Below are positions 36,890-50,566 of a stretch of DNA of 64,000 nucleotides, piece after piece (positions within the stretch are counted from its first letter, which is position 1; every line of letters starts with the position of its first letter). The position numbers were made by a program, and so were the translations under genes. The stretch is from Periplaneta americana (taxonomy: Eukaryota; Arthropoda; Insecta; Blattodea; Blattidae). The notes under the pieces are model-generated. The model was given only the letters and a program-made list of their open reading frames with translations. It made no database searches and was not told the origin of the DNA. The DNA lies in contig NW_027185500.1 of the NCBI RefSeq assembly GCF_040183065.1, positions 806,001 through 870,000 of the forward strand. The letters are read 5' to 3'.

Positions 36890-39800
36890 ATACCACCTTC
36901 CGTACCACATCGCATTCCACCTCCCGTGCCAGATCGCATTCCTCCTCACGTGCAACATCGCAATCCACCTCCTTCAGCAGATCGCGTTCCATATCCCGTG
37001 CCAGATTGCATTGCACCTACCGTGCCATATCTCATTCCACCGCCACTTCCAGATCGCATTCCACCTACCGTGCCATATCTCATTCCTCCTCCACCGCCAG
37101 ATCGCATTCCGCCTCCCCCGCCATATCTCATTCCACCGCCACTTCCAGATCGCATTCCACCTCCCCCGCTATATCTCATTCCACCGCCACTTCCAGATCG
37201 CATTCCACCTCCCGTGCCAGATCGCATACCTCCTCCCGTGCCAGATCGCATTCCGCCTCCCCCACCATATCTCATTCCACCGCCACTTCCAGATCGCATT
37301 CCACCTCCCCCGCCATATCTCATTCCACCGCCACTTCCAGATCGCATTCCACCTACCGTGCCATATCTCATTCCTCCTCCACCGCCAGATCGCATTCCGC
37401 CTCCCCCGCCATATCTCATTCCACCGCCACTTCCAGATCGCATTCCACCTCCCCCGCCATATCTCATTCCACCGCCACTTCCAGATCGCATTCCACCTCC
37501 CGTGCCAGATCGCATACCACCTCCCGTGCCAGAACGCATTCTACCTCCTCTACTAGATCGCGTTCTATATCCCGTGCCAGATTGCATTCCACCTACCGTG
37601 CCATATCTCATTCCTCCTCCACCGCCAGATCGCATTCCGCCTCCCCCGCCATATCTCATTCCACCGCCACTTCCAGATCGCATTCCACCTCCCCCGCCAT
37701 ATCTCATTCCACCGCCACTTCCAGATCGCATTCCACCTACCGTGCCATATCTCATTCCTCCTCCACCGCCAGATCGCATTCCGCCTCCCCCGCCATATCT
37801 CATTCCACCGCCACTTCCAGATCGCATTCCACCTCCCCCGCCATATCTCATTCCACCGCCACTTCCAGATCGCATTCCACCTACCGTGCCATATCTCATT
37901 CCTCCTCCACCGCCAGATCGCATTCCGCCTCCCCCGCCATATCTCATTCCACCGCCACTTCCAGATCGCATTCCACCTCCCCCGCCATATCTCATTCCAC
38001 CGCCACTTCCAGATCGCATTGCACCTCCCGTGCCAGATCGCATACCTCCTCCCGTGCCAGATCGCATTCCGCCTCCCCCGCCATATCTCATTCCACCGCC
38101 ACTTCCAGATCGCATTCCACCTCCCCCGCCATATCTCATTCCACCGCCACTTCCAGATCGCATTCCACCTACCGTGCCATATCTCATTCCTCCTCCACCG
38201 CCAGATCGCATTCCGCCTCCCCCGCCATATCTCATTCCACCGCCACTTCCAGATCGCATTCCACCTCCCCCGCCATATCTCATTCCACCGCCACTTCCAG
38301 ATCGCATTCCACCTCCCGTGCCAGATCGCATACCACCTCCCGTGCCAGATCGCATTCTACCTCCTCTACTAAATCGCGTTATATATCCCGTGCCAGATTG
38401 CATTCCACCTACCGTGCCATATCTCATTCCTCCTCCACCGCCAGATCGCATTCCGCCTCCCCCGCCATATCTCATTCCACCGCCACTTCCAGATCGCATT
38501 CCACCTCCCCCGCCATATCTCATTCCACCGCCACTTCCAGATCGCATTCCACCTCCCGTGCCAGATCGCATTCCACCTCACGTGCCGCATCGCAATCCAC
38601 CTCCTTTAGCAGATCGCGTGTCATATCCCGTCCCAGATCGAATTCCACCTCCCGTGCCAGATCGCGTGCCGTATCCAGTGCCAGATCGCATGCCGTATCC
38701 CGTGCCAGAACGCTATTCCGCCTCCCGTGCCAGAACGCATTCCACTTCCCGTGCCAGATGGCATTCTACCTCCTCTGCTAGATCGCGTTCCATTTCCCGT
38801 GCCAGATCGCATTCCACCTCCCGTGCCAGATCGCGTGCCGTATGCAGTGCCAGATCGCGTGCCATATCCCGTGCCAGATCGTATTCCACCGGTGCCAGAT
38901 CGCATTCCACCTCCCTTGCCAGAACGCATTCCAACTCCCATGCCAGATCGCGTGTCATATCCCGTGCCAGATCGCGTTCCATATCCCCTGCCAGTTCGCA
39001 TTCCTCATCCCGTTCCATATCGCGTGCCTTATCCCGTGCCAGATCGAATTCCAGCTCCAGCGCCAGATGGCACTCCACCTCCCGTGCTAGATCATATACT
39101 ACCTCCCGTGCCAGATCGCGTGCCATATCCCGTGCCACATCGAATGCCACATCCCGCGCCAGATCGCATTCCACTTCCCGTGCCAGATCGCATTCCACCT
39201 CCCGAGCCAGATCGCGTGCCGTATCCAGTGCCAGATCGCGTACCATATCCCGTGCCAGAACGCATTCCGCCTCGCGTGCCAGAACGCATTCCACATCCCC
39301 TGCCAGATTGCAATCCTCTTCCAGAGCCAAATCGCATTCCAATTCCCGTGTCAGATCGCGTTCCATATCCCGTGCCAGATCGCATTCCAACTCCCGTACT
39401 AGACCGCATTCCACCTTACATGCGAGGTCGCATTCCACCTCTCGTGTCAGATTGCATTCCACCTCCCGTACCATATCGCGTGCCATACCCCGTGCCAAAT
39501 CTCAATCCACCTCCCCTGCTAGATCTAATTCCACCTCCCGTGCCAGATGGCACTCCACCTCCCGTGCCAGATCGCGTGCCGTATCCAGTGCCAGATCGCG
39601 TGCCATATCCCGTGCCAGGTCCTATTCCACCTCCGGTGCCAGTTCGCATTCCACCTCCCTTGCCAGATCGCATTCCAACTCCCTTGCCAAATCGCGTGTC
39701 ATATCCCGTGCCAGATCGCGTGGCATATCCTCTGGCAGTTCGCATTCCTCATCCCGTGCCATATCGCGTGCATTACCCCGTGCCAGATCGAACTCCACCT

Positions 39801-40366
39801 CCAGCGCCAGATGGCACACCACCTCCCGTGCCAGATCGCATTCCACCTCCCGTGACAGATCGCGTGCCGTATCCAGTGCCAGATCGCGTGCCAGATCCCG
39901 TGCCAGGTCCTATTCCACCTCCGGTGCCAGATCGCATTCCACCTCCCTTGCCAGATCGCATTCCAACTCCCTTGCCAGATCGCGTGTCATATCCCGTGCC
40001 AGATCGCGTGGCATATCCTCTGGCAGTTCGCATTGCTCATCCCGTGCCATATCGCGTGCCTTATCCCGTGCCAGATCGAACTCCACCTCCAGCGCCAGAT
40101 GGCACTTCACCTCCCGTGCTAGATCGCATTCTACCTCCCGTGCCAGATCTCATTCTACCTCCTCTGCTAGATCGCGTTCCATATCCCGTGCCAGAATGCA
40201 TTCTACTTCCCGTCACATATCACATTCCACCTCCCATACCAGATCGCATTTCACCTTCCGTGACAGATCGCATTCCTCCTCCCGCACCAGATCGCGTGCC
40301 ATATGCCGCTCCAGATCGCATTACACCTCCCGTTCCAGATCGCATTCCACCTCCCGTCTCATTCGC
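36890..40366. repeat. HOR copy H12, type E, 3-bp deletion shared with H17
   Basis: 3,477 bp. Segment A shares the D markers gccagaacgcattctacc and attgcacctcccg, so D and E are sister copies. Segment B has attccaccggtgcc near 38887-38893, a 3-bp deletion also present in H17 near 56044. A private change is cccccgctatatc near 37170. Confidence 0.92.
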
Positions 40367-43300
40367 ATACCACCTTCCGTACCACATCGCATTCCACCTC
40401 CCGTGCCAGATCGCATTCCTCCTCACGTGCAACATCGCAATCCACCTCCTTCAGCAGATCGCGTTCCATATCCCGTGCCAGATTGCATTGCACCTACCGT
40501 GCCATATCTCATTCCACCGCCACTTCCAGATCGCATTCCACCTACCGTGCCATATCTCATTCCTCCTCCACCGCCAGATCGCATTCCGCCTCCCCCGCCA
40601 TATCTCATTCCACCGCCACTTCCAGATCGCATTCCACCTCCCCCGCCATATCTAATTCCACCGCCACTTCCAGATCGCATTCCACCTCCCGTGCCAGATC
40701 GCATACCTCCTCCCGTGCCAGATCGCATTCCGCCTCCCCCACCATATCTCATTCCACCGCCACTTCCAGATCGCATTCCACCTCCCCCGCCATATCTCAT
40801 TCCACCGCCACTTCCAGATCGCATTCCACCTACCGTGCCATATCTCATTCCTCCTCCACCGCCAGATCGCATTCCGCCTCCCCCGCCATATCTCATTCCA
40901 CCGCCCATTCCAGATCGCATTCCACCTCCCCCGCCATATCTCATTCCACCGCCACTTCCAGATCGCATTCCACCTCCCGTGCCAGATCGCATACCACCTC
41001 CCGTGCCAGATCGCATTCTACCTCCTCTACTAGATCGCGTTCTATATCCCGTGCCAGATTGCATTCCACCTACCGTGCCATATCTCATTCCTCCTCCACC
41101 GCCAGATCGCATTCCGCCTCCCCCGCCATATCTCATTCCACCGCCACTTCCAGATCGCATTCCACCTCCCCCGCCATATCTCATTCCACCGCCACTTCCA
41201 GATCGCATTCCACCTACCGTGCCATATCTCATTCCTCCTCCACCGCCAGATCGCATTCCGCCTCCCCCGCCATATCTCATTCCACCGCCACTTCCAGATC
41301 GCATTCCACCTCCCCCGCCATATCTCATTCCACCGCCACTTCCAGATCGCATTCCACCTACCGTGCCATATCTCATTCCTCCTCCACCGCCAGATCGCAT
41401 TCCGCCTCCCCCGCCATATCTCATTCCACCGCCACTTCCAGATCGCATTCCACCTCCCCCGCCATATCTCATTCCACCGCCACTTCCAGATCGCATTCCA
41501 CCTCCCGTGCCAGATCGCATACCTCCTCCCGTGCCAGATCGCATTCCGCCTCCCCCGCCATATCTCATTCCACCGCCACTTCCAGATCGCATTCCACCTC
41601 CCCCGCCATATCTCATTCCACCGCCACTTCCAGATCGCATTCCACCTACCGTGCCATATCTCATTCCTCCTCCACCGCCAGATCGCATTCCGCCTCCCCC
41701 GCCATATCTCATTCCACCGCCACTTCCAGATCGCATTCCACCTCCCCCGCCATATCTCATTCCACCGCCACTTCCAGATCGCATTCCACCTCCCGTGCCA
41801 GATCGCATACCACCTCCCGTGCCAGATCGCATTCTACCTCCTCTACTAAATCGCGTTATATATCCCGTGCCAGATTGCATTCCACCTACCGTGCCATATC
41901 TCATTCCTCTTCCACCGCCAGATCGCATTCCGCCTCCCCCGCCATATCTCATTCCACCGCCACTTCCAGATCGCATTCCACCTCCCCCGCCATATCTCAT
42001 TCCACCGCCACTTCCAGATCGCATTCCACCTCCCGTGCCAGATCGCATTCCACCTCACGTGCCGCATCGCAATCCACCTCCTTTAGCAGATCGCGTGTCA
42101 TATCCCGTCCCAGATCGAATTCCACCTCCCGTGCCAGATCGCGTGCCGTATCCAGTGCCAGATCGCATGCCGTATCCCGTGCCAGAACGCTATTCCGCCT
42201 CCCGTGCCAGAACGCATTCCACTTCCCGTGCCAGATGGCATTCTACCTCCTCTGCTAGATCGCGTTCCATTTCCCGTGCCAGATCGCATTCCACCTCCCG
42301 TGCCAGATCGCGTGCCGTATGCAGTGCCAGATCGCGTGCCATATCCCGTGCCAGATCGTATTCCACCTCCGGTGCCAGATCGCATTCCACCTCCCTTGCC
42401 AGAACGCATTCCAACTCCCATGCCAGATCGCGTGTCATATCCCGTGCCAGATCGCGTTCCATATCCCCTGCCAGTTCGCATTCCTCATCCCGTTCCATAT
42501 CGCGTGCCTTATCCCGTGCCAGATCGAATTCCAGCTCCAGCGCCAGATGGCACTCCACCTCCCGTGCTAGATCATATACTACCTCCCGTGCCAGATCGCG
42601 TGCCATATCCCGTGCCACATCGAATGCCACATCCCGCGCCAGATCGCATTCCACTTCCCGTGCCAGATCGCATTCCACCTCCCGAGCCAGATCGCGTGCC
42701 GTATCCAGTGCCAGATCGCGTACCATATCCCGTGCCAGAACGCATTCCGCCTCGCGTGCCAGAACGCATTCCACATCCCCTGCCAGATTGCAATCCTCTT
42801 CCAGAGCCAAATCGCATTCCAATTCCCGTGTCAGATCGCGTTCCATATCCCGTGCCAGATCGCATTCCAACTCCCGTACTAGACCGCATTCCACCTTACA
42901 TGCGAGGTCGCATTCCACCTCTCGTGTCAGATTGCATTCCACCTCCCGTACCATATCGCGTGCCATACCCCGTGCCAAATCTCAATCCACCTCCCCTGCT
43001 AGATCTAATTCCACCTCCCGTGCCAGATGGCACTCCACCTCCCGTGCCAGATCGCGTGCCGTATCCAGTGCCAGATCGCGTGCCATATCCCGTGCCAGGT
43101 CCTATTCCACCTCCGGTGCCAGTTCGCATTCCACCTCCCTTGCCAGATCGCATTCCAACTCCCTTGCCAAATCGCGTGTCATATCCCGTGCCAGATCGCG
43201 TGGCATATCCTCTGGCAGTTCGCATTCCTCATCCCGTGCCATATCGCGTGCATTACCCCGTGCCAGATCGAACTCCACCTCCAGCGCCAGATGGCACACC

Positions 43301-43846
43301 ACCTCCCGTGCCAGATCGCATTCCACCTCCCGTGACAGATCGCGTGCCGTATCCAGTGCCAGATCGCGTGCCAGATCCCGTGCCAGGTCCTATTCCACCT
43401 CCGGTGCCAGATCGCATTCCACCTCCCTTGCCAGATCGCATTCCAACTCCCTTGCCAGATCGCGTGTCATATCCCGTGCCAGATCGCGTGGCATATCCTC
43501 TGGCAGTTCGCATTGCTCATCCCGTGCCATATCGCGTGCCTTATCCCGTGCCAGATCGAACTCCACCTCCAGCGCCAGATGGCACTTCACCTCCCGTGCT
43601 AGATCGCATTCTACCTCCCGTGCCAGATCTCATTCTACCTCCTCTGCTAGATCGCGTTCCATATCCCGTGCCAGAATGCATTCTACTTCCCGTCACATAT
43701 CACATTCCACCTCCCATACCAGATCGCATTTCACCTTCCGTGACAGATCGCATTCCTCCTCCCGCACCAGATCGCGTGCCATATGCCGCTCCAGATCGCA
43801 TTACACCTCCCGTTCCAGATCGCATTCCACCTCCCGTCTCATTCGC
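40367..43846. repeat. HOR copy H13, type A
   Basis: A full 3,480-bp unit with both type A markers (A at 40654 in atctaattcc, ccgcccattcc near 40905). It appears identical to H7 across both segments. It directly follows an E-type copy, so the expected F copy between H12 and H13 is absent in this block. Confidence 0.93.
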
Positions 43847-46800
43847 ATACCACCTTCCGTACCACATCGCATTCCACCTCCCGTGCCAGATCGCATTCCT
43901 CCTCACGTGCAACATCGCAATCCACCTCCTTCAGCAGATCGCGTTCCATATCCCGTGCCAGATTGCATTGCACCTACCGTGCCATATCTCATTCCACCGC
44001 CACTTCCAGATCGCATTCCACCTACCGTGCCATATCTCATTCCTCCTCCACCGCCAGATCGCATTCCGCCTCCCCCGCCATATCTCATTCCACCGCCACA
44101 TCCAGATCGCATTCCACCTCCCCCGCCATATCTCATTCCACCGCCACTTCCAGATCGCATTCCACCTCCCGTGCCAGATCGCATACCTCCTCCCGTGCCA
44201 GATCGCATTCCGCCTCCCCCACCATATCTCATTCCACCGCCACTTCCAGATCGCATTCCACCTCCCCCGCCATATCTCATTCCACCGCCACTTCCAGATC
44301 GCATTCCACCTACCGTGCCATATCTCATTCCTCCTCCACCGCCAGATCGCATTCCGCCTCCCCCGCCATATCTCATTCCACCGCCCCTTCCAGATCGCAT
44401 TCCACCTCCCCCGCCATATCTCATTCCACCGCCACTTCCAGATCGCATTCCACCTCCCGTGCCAGATCGCATACCACCTCCCGTGCCAGATCGCATTCTA
44501 CCTCCTCTACTAGATCGCGTTCTATATCCCGTGCCAGATTGCATTCCACCTACCGTGCCATATCTCATTCCTCCTCCACCGCCAGATCGCATTCCGCCTC
44601 CCCCGCCATATCTCATTCCACCGCCACTTCCAGATCGCATTCCACCTCCCCCGCCATATCTCATTCCACCGCCACTTCCAGATCGCATTCCACCTACCGT
44701 GCCATATCTCATTCCTCCTCCACCGCCAGATCGCATCCCGCCTCCCCCGCCATATCTCATTCCACCGCCACTTCCAGATCGCATTCCACCTCCCCCGCCA
44801 TATCTCATTCCACCGCCACTTCCAGATCGCATTCCACCTACCGTGCCATATCTCATTCCTCCTCCACCGCCAGATCGCATTCCGCCTCCCCCGCCATATC
44901 TCATTCCACCGCCACTTCCAGATCGCATTCCACCTCCCCCGCCATATCTCATTCCACCGCCACTTCCAGATCGCATTCCACCTCCCGTGCCAGATCGCAT
45001 ACCTCCTCCCGTGCCAGATCGCATTCCGCCTCCCCCGCCATATCTCATTCCACCGCCACTTCCAGATCGCATTCCACCTCCCCCGCCATATCTCATTCCA
45101 CCGCCACTTCCAGATCGCATTCCACCTACCGTGCCATATCTCATTCCTCCTCCACCGCCAGATCGCATTCCGCCTCCCCCGCCATATCTCATTCCACCGC
45201 CACTTCCAGATCGCATTCCACCTCCCCCGCCATATCTCATTCCACCGCCACTTCCAGATCGCATTCCACCTCCCGTGCCAGATCGCATACCACCTCCCGT
45301 GCCAGATCGCATTCTACCTCCTCTACTAAATCGCGTTATATATCCCGTGCCAGATTGCATTCCACCTACCGTGCCATATCTCATTCCTCTTCCACCGCCA
45401 GATCGCATTCCGCCTCCCCCGCCATATCTCATTCCACCGCCACTTCCAGATCGCATTCCACCTCCCCCGCCATATCTCATTCCACCGCCACTTCCAGATC
45501 GCATTCCACCTCCCGTGCCAGATCGCATTCCACCTCACGTGCCGCATCGCAATCCTCCTCCTTTAGCAGATCGCGTGTCATATCCCGTCCCAGATCGAAT
45601 TCCACCTCCCGTGCCAGATCGCGTGCCGTATCCAGTGCCAGATCGCATGCCGTATCCCGTGCCAGAACGCTATTCCGCCTCCCGTGCCAGAACGCATTCC
45701 ACTTCCCGTGCCAGATGGCATTCTACCTCCTCTGCTAGATCGCGTTCCATTTCCCGTGCCAGATCGCATTCCACCTCCCGTGCCAGATCGCGTGCCGTAT
45801 GCAGTGCCAGATCGCGTGCCATATCCCGTGCCAGATCGTATTCCACCTCCGGTGCCAGATCGCATTCCACCTCCCTTGCCAGAACGCATTCCAACTCCCA
45901 TGCCAGATCGCGTGTCATATCCCGTGCCAGATCGCGTTCCATATCCCCTGCCAGTTCGCATTCCTCATCCCGTTCCATATCGCGTGCCTTATCCCGTGCC
46001 AGATCGAATTCCAGCTCCAGCGCCAGATGGCACTCCACCTCCCGTGCTAGATCATATACTACCTCCCGTGCCAGATCGCGTGCCATATCCCGTGCCACAT
46101 CGAATGCCACATCCCGCGCCAGATCGCATTCCACTTCCCGTGCCAGATCGCATTCCACCTCCCGAGCCAGATCGCGTGCCGTATCCAGTGCCAGATCGCG
46201 TACCATATCCCGTGCCAGAACGCATTCCGCCTCGCGTGCCAGAACGCATTCCACATCCCCTGCCAGATTGCAATCCTCTTCCAGAGCCAAATCGCATTCC
46301 AATTCCCGTGTCAGATCGCGTTCCATATCCCGTGCCAGATCGCATTCCAACTCCCGTACTAGACCGCATTCCACCTTACATGCGAGGTCGCATTCCACCT
46401 CTAGTGTCAGATTGCATTCCACATCCCGTACCATATCGCGTGCCATACCCCGTGCCAAATCTCAATCCACCTCCCCTGCTAGATCTAATTCCACCTCCCG
46501 TGCCAGATCGCACTCCACCTCCCGTGCCAGATCGCGTGCCATATCCAGTGCCAGATCGCGTGCCATATCCCGTGCCAGGTCCTATTCCACCTCCGGTGCC
46601 AGTTCGCATTCCACCTCCCTTGCCAGATCGCATTCCAACTCCCTTGCCAAATCGCGTGTCATATCCCGTGCCAGATCGCGTGGCATATCCTCTGGCAGTT
46701 CGCATTCCTCATCCCGTGCCATATCGCGTGCATTACCCCGTGCCAGATCGAACTCCACCTCCAGCGCCAGATGGCACACCACCTCCCGTGCCAGATCGCA

Positions 46801-47326
46801 TTCCACCTCCCGTGACAGATCGCGTGCCGTATCCAGTGCCAGATCGCGTGCCAGATCCCGTGCCAGGTCCTATTCCACCTCCGGTGCCAGATCGCATTCC
46901 ACCTCCCTTGCCAGATCGCATTCCAACTCCCTTGCCAGATCGCGTGTCATATCCCGTGCCAGATCGCGTGGCATATCCTCTGGCAGTTCGCATTGCTCAT
47001 CCCGTGCCATATCGCGTGCCTTATCCCGTGCCAGATCGAACTCCACCTCCAGCGCCAGATGGCACTTCACCTCCCGTGCTAGATCGCATTCTACCTCCCG
47101 TGCCAGATCTCATTCTACCTCCTCTGCTAGATCGCGTTCCATATCCCGTGCCAGAATGCATTCTACTTCCCGTCACATATCACATTCCACCTCCCATACC
47201 AGATCGCATTTCACCTTCCGTGACAGATCGCATTCCTCCTCCCGCACCAGATCGCGTGCCATATGCCGCTCCAGATCGCATTACACCTCCCGTTCCAGAT
47301 CGCATTCCACCTCCCGTCTCATTCGC
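43847..47326. repeat. HOR copy H14, type B
   Basis: A full 3,480-bp unit with all type B markers (ccgccccttcc near 44385, atcccgcctcc near 44735, ctctagtgtcag near 46403). Private changes are ccgccacatcc at 44100 and aatcctcctcctttagc at 45556. Confidence 0.93.
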
Positions 47327-50300
47327 ATACCACCTTCCGTACCACATCGCATTCCACCTCCCGTGCCAGATCGCATTCCTCCTCACGTGCAACATCGCAA
47401 TCCACCTCCTTCAGCAGATCGCGTTCCATATCCCGTGCCAGATTGCATTGCACCTACCGTGCCATATCTCATTCCACAGCCACTTCCAGATCGCATTCCA
47501 CCTACCGTGCCATATCTCATTCCTCCTCCACCGCCAGATCGCATTCCGCCTCCCCCGCCATATCTCATTCCACCGCCACTTCCAGATCGCATTCCACCTC
47601 CCCCGCCATATCTCATTCCACCGCCACTTCCAGATCGCATTCCACCTCCCGTGCCAGATCGCATACCTCCTCCCGTGCCAGATCGCATTCCGCCTCCCCC
47701 ACCATATCTCATTCCACCGCCACTTCCAGATCGCATTCCACCTCCCCCGCCATATCTCATTCCACCGCCACTTCCAGATCGCATTCCACCTACCGTGCCA
47801 TATCTCATTCCTCCTCCACCGCCAGATCGCATTCCGCCTCCCCCGCCATATCTCATTCCACCGCCACTTCCAGATCGCATTCCACCTCCCCCGCCATATC
47901 TCATTCCACCGCCACTTCCAGATCGCATTCCACCTCCCGTGCCAGATCGCATACCACCTCCCGTGCCAGATCGCATTCTACCTCCTCTACTAGATCGCGT
48001 TCTATATCCCGTGCCAGATTGCATTCCACCTACCGTGCCATATCTCATTCCTCCTCACCCGCCAGATCGCATTCCGCCTCCCCCGCCATATCTCATTCCA
48101 CCGCCACTTCCAGATCGCATTCCACTTCCCCCGCCATATCTCATTCCACCGCCACTTCCAGATCGCATTCCACCTACCGTGCCATATCTCATTCCTCCTC
48201 CACCGCCAGATCGCATTCCGCCTCCCCCGCCATATCTCATTCCACCGCCACTTCCAGATCGCATTCCACCTCCCCCGCCATATCTCATTCCACCGCCACT
48301 TCCAGATCGCATTCCACCTACCGTGCCATATCTCATTCCTCCTCCACCGCCAGATCGCATTCCGCCTCCCCCGCCATATCTCATTCCACCGCCACTTCCA
48401 GATCGCATTCCACCTCCCCCGCCATATCTCATTCCACCGCCACTTCCAGATCGCATTCCACCTCCCGTGCCAGATCGCATACCTCCTCCCGTGCCAGATC
48501 GCATTCCGCCTCCCCCGCCATATCTCATTCCACCGCCACTTCCAGATCGCATTCCACCTCCCCCGCCATATCTCATTCCACCGCCACTTCCAGATCGCAT
48601 TCCACCTACCGTGCCATATCTCATTCCTCCTCCACCGCCAGATCGCATTCCGCCTCCCCCGCCATATCTCATTCCACCGCCACTTCCAGATCGCATTCCA
48701 CCTCCCCCGCCATATCTCATTCCACCGCCACTTCCAGATCGCATTCCACCCCCCGTGCCAGATCGCATTCCACCTCACGTGCCGCATCGCAATCCACCTC
48801 CTTTAGCAGATCGCGTGTCATATCCCGTCCCAGATCGAATTCCACCTCCCGTGCCAGATCGCGTGCCGTATCCAGTGCCAGATCGCATGCCGTATCCCGT
48901 GCCAGAACGCTATTCCGCCTCCCGTGCCAGAACGCATTCCACTTCCCGTGCCAGATGGCATTCTACCTCCTCTGCTAGATCGCGTTCCATTTCCCGTGCC
49001 AGATCGCATTCCACCTCCCGTGCCAGATCGCGTGCCGTATGCAGTGCCAGATCGCGTGCCATATCCCGTGCCAGATCGTATTCCACCTCCGGTGCCAGAT
49101 CGCATTCCACCTCCCTTGCCAGAACGCATTCCAACTCCCATGCCAGATCGCGTGTCATATCCCGTGCCAGATCGCGTTCCATATCCCCTGCCAGTTCGCA
49201 TTCCTCATCCCGTTCCATATCGCGTGCCTTATCCCGTGCCAGATCGAATTCCAGCTCCAGCGCCAGATGGCACTCCACCTCCCGTGCTAGATCATATACT
49301 ACCTCCCGTGCCAGATCGCGTGCCATATCCCGTGCCACATCGAATGCCACATCCCGCGCCAGATCGCATTCCACTTCCCGTGCCAGATCGCATTCCACCT
49401 CCCGAGCCAGATCGCGTGCCGTATCCAGTGCCAGATCGCGTACCATATCCCGTGCCAGAACGCATTCCGCCTCGCGTGCCAGAACGCATTCCACATCCCC
49501 TGCCAGATTGCAATCCTCTTCCAGAGCCAAATCGCATTCCAATTCCCGTGTCAGATCGCGTTCCATATCCCGTGCCAGATCGCATTCCAACTCCCGTACT
49601 AGACCGCATTCCACCTTACATGCGAGGTCGCATTCCACCTCTCGTGTCAGATTGCATTCCACCTCCCGTACCATATCGCGTGCCATACCCCGTGCCAAAT
49701 CTCAATCCACCTCCCCTGCTAGATCTAATTCCACCTCCCGTGCCAGATGGCACTCCACCTCCCGTGCCAGATCGCGTGCCGTATCCAGTGCCAGATCGCG
49801 TGCCATATCCCGTGCCAGGTCCTATTCCACCTCCGGTGCCAGTTCGCATTCCACCTCCCTTGCCAGATCGCATTCCAACTCCCTTGCCAAATCGCGTGTC
49901 ATATCCCGTGCCAGATCGCGTGGCATATCCTCTGGCAGTTCGCATTCCTCATCCCGTGCCATATCGCGTGCATTACCCCGTGCCAGATCGAACTCCACCT
50001 CCAGCGCCAGATGGCACACCACCTCCCGTGCCAGATCGCATTCCACCTCCCGTGACAGATCGCGTGCCGTATCCAGTGCCAGATCGCGTGCCAGATCCCG
50101 TGCCAGGTCCTATTCCACCTCCGGTGCCAGATCGCATTCCACCTCCCTTGCCAGATCGCATTCCAACTCCCTTGCCAGATCGCGTGTCATATCCCGTGCC
50201 AGATCGCGTGGCATATCCTCTGGCAGTTCGCATTGCTCATCCCGTGCCATATCGCGTGCCTTATCCCGTGCCAGATCGAACTCCACCTCCAGCGCCAGAT

Positions 50301-50566
50301 GGCACTTCACCTCCCGTGCTAGATCGCATTCTACCTCCCGTGCCAGATCTCATTCTACCTCCTCTGCTAGATCGCGTTCCATATCCCGTGCCAGAATGCA
50401 TTCTACTTCCCGTCACATATCACATTCCACCTCCCATACCAGATCGCATTTCACCTTCCGTGACAGATCGCATTCCTCCTCCCGCACCAGATCGCGTGCC
50501 ATATGCCGCTCCAGATCGCATTACACCTCCCGTTCCAGATCGCATTCCACCTCCCGTCTCATTCGC
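47327..50566. repeat. HOR copy H15, type C, same 240-bp deletion as H10
   Basis: 3,240 bp; segment A is 47327-48910. It shares the ten-monomer deletion and attccaccccccgtgcc (near 48749) with H10. Private changes are ccacagccact at 47478 and cctcctcacccgcc near 48056, which differs from cctcctccaccgcc by a shifted C and leaves the length unchanged. Confidence 0.93.

Larger units (their letters stand above)
23752..40400. repeat. Left copy of a near-identical large tandem duplication (offset 17,154 bp)
   Basis: Every diagnostic variant in this interval recurs exactly 17,154 bp downstream (40906-57554), except for about a dozen private changes. The offset equals five HORs minus 240, 3 and 3 bp, matching indels found in the left copy. 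Shared markers include ccgccccttcc (27231/44385), atcccgcctcc (27581/44735), ctctagtgtcag (29249/46403), the 240-bp deletion near 31595/48749, cctgtgtcag (35873/53027) and the 3-bp deletion near 38890/56044. The left limit lies between 23500 and 23752. The right limit lies shortly before the position matching the H18 24-bp deletion. Confidence 0.88.
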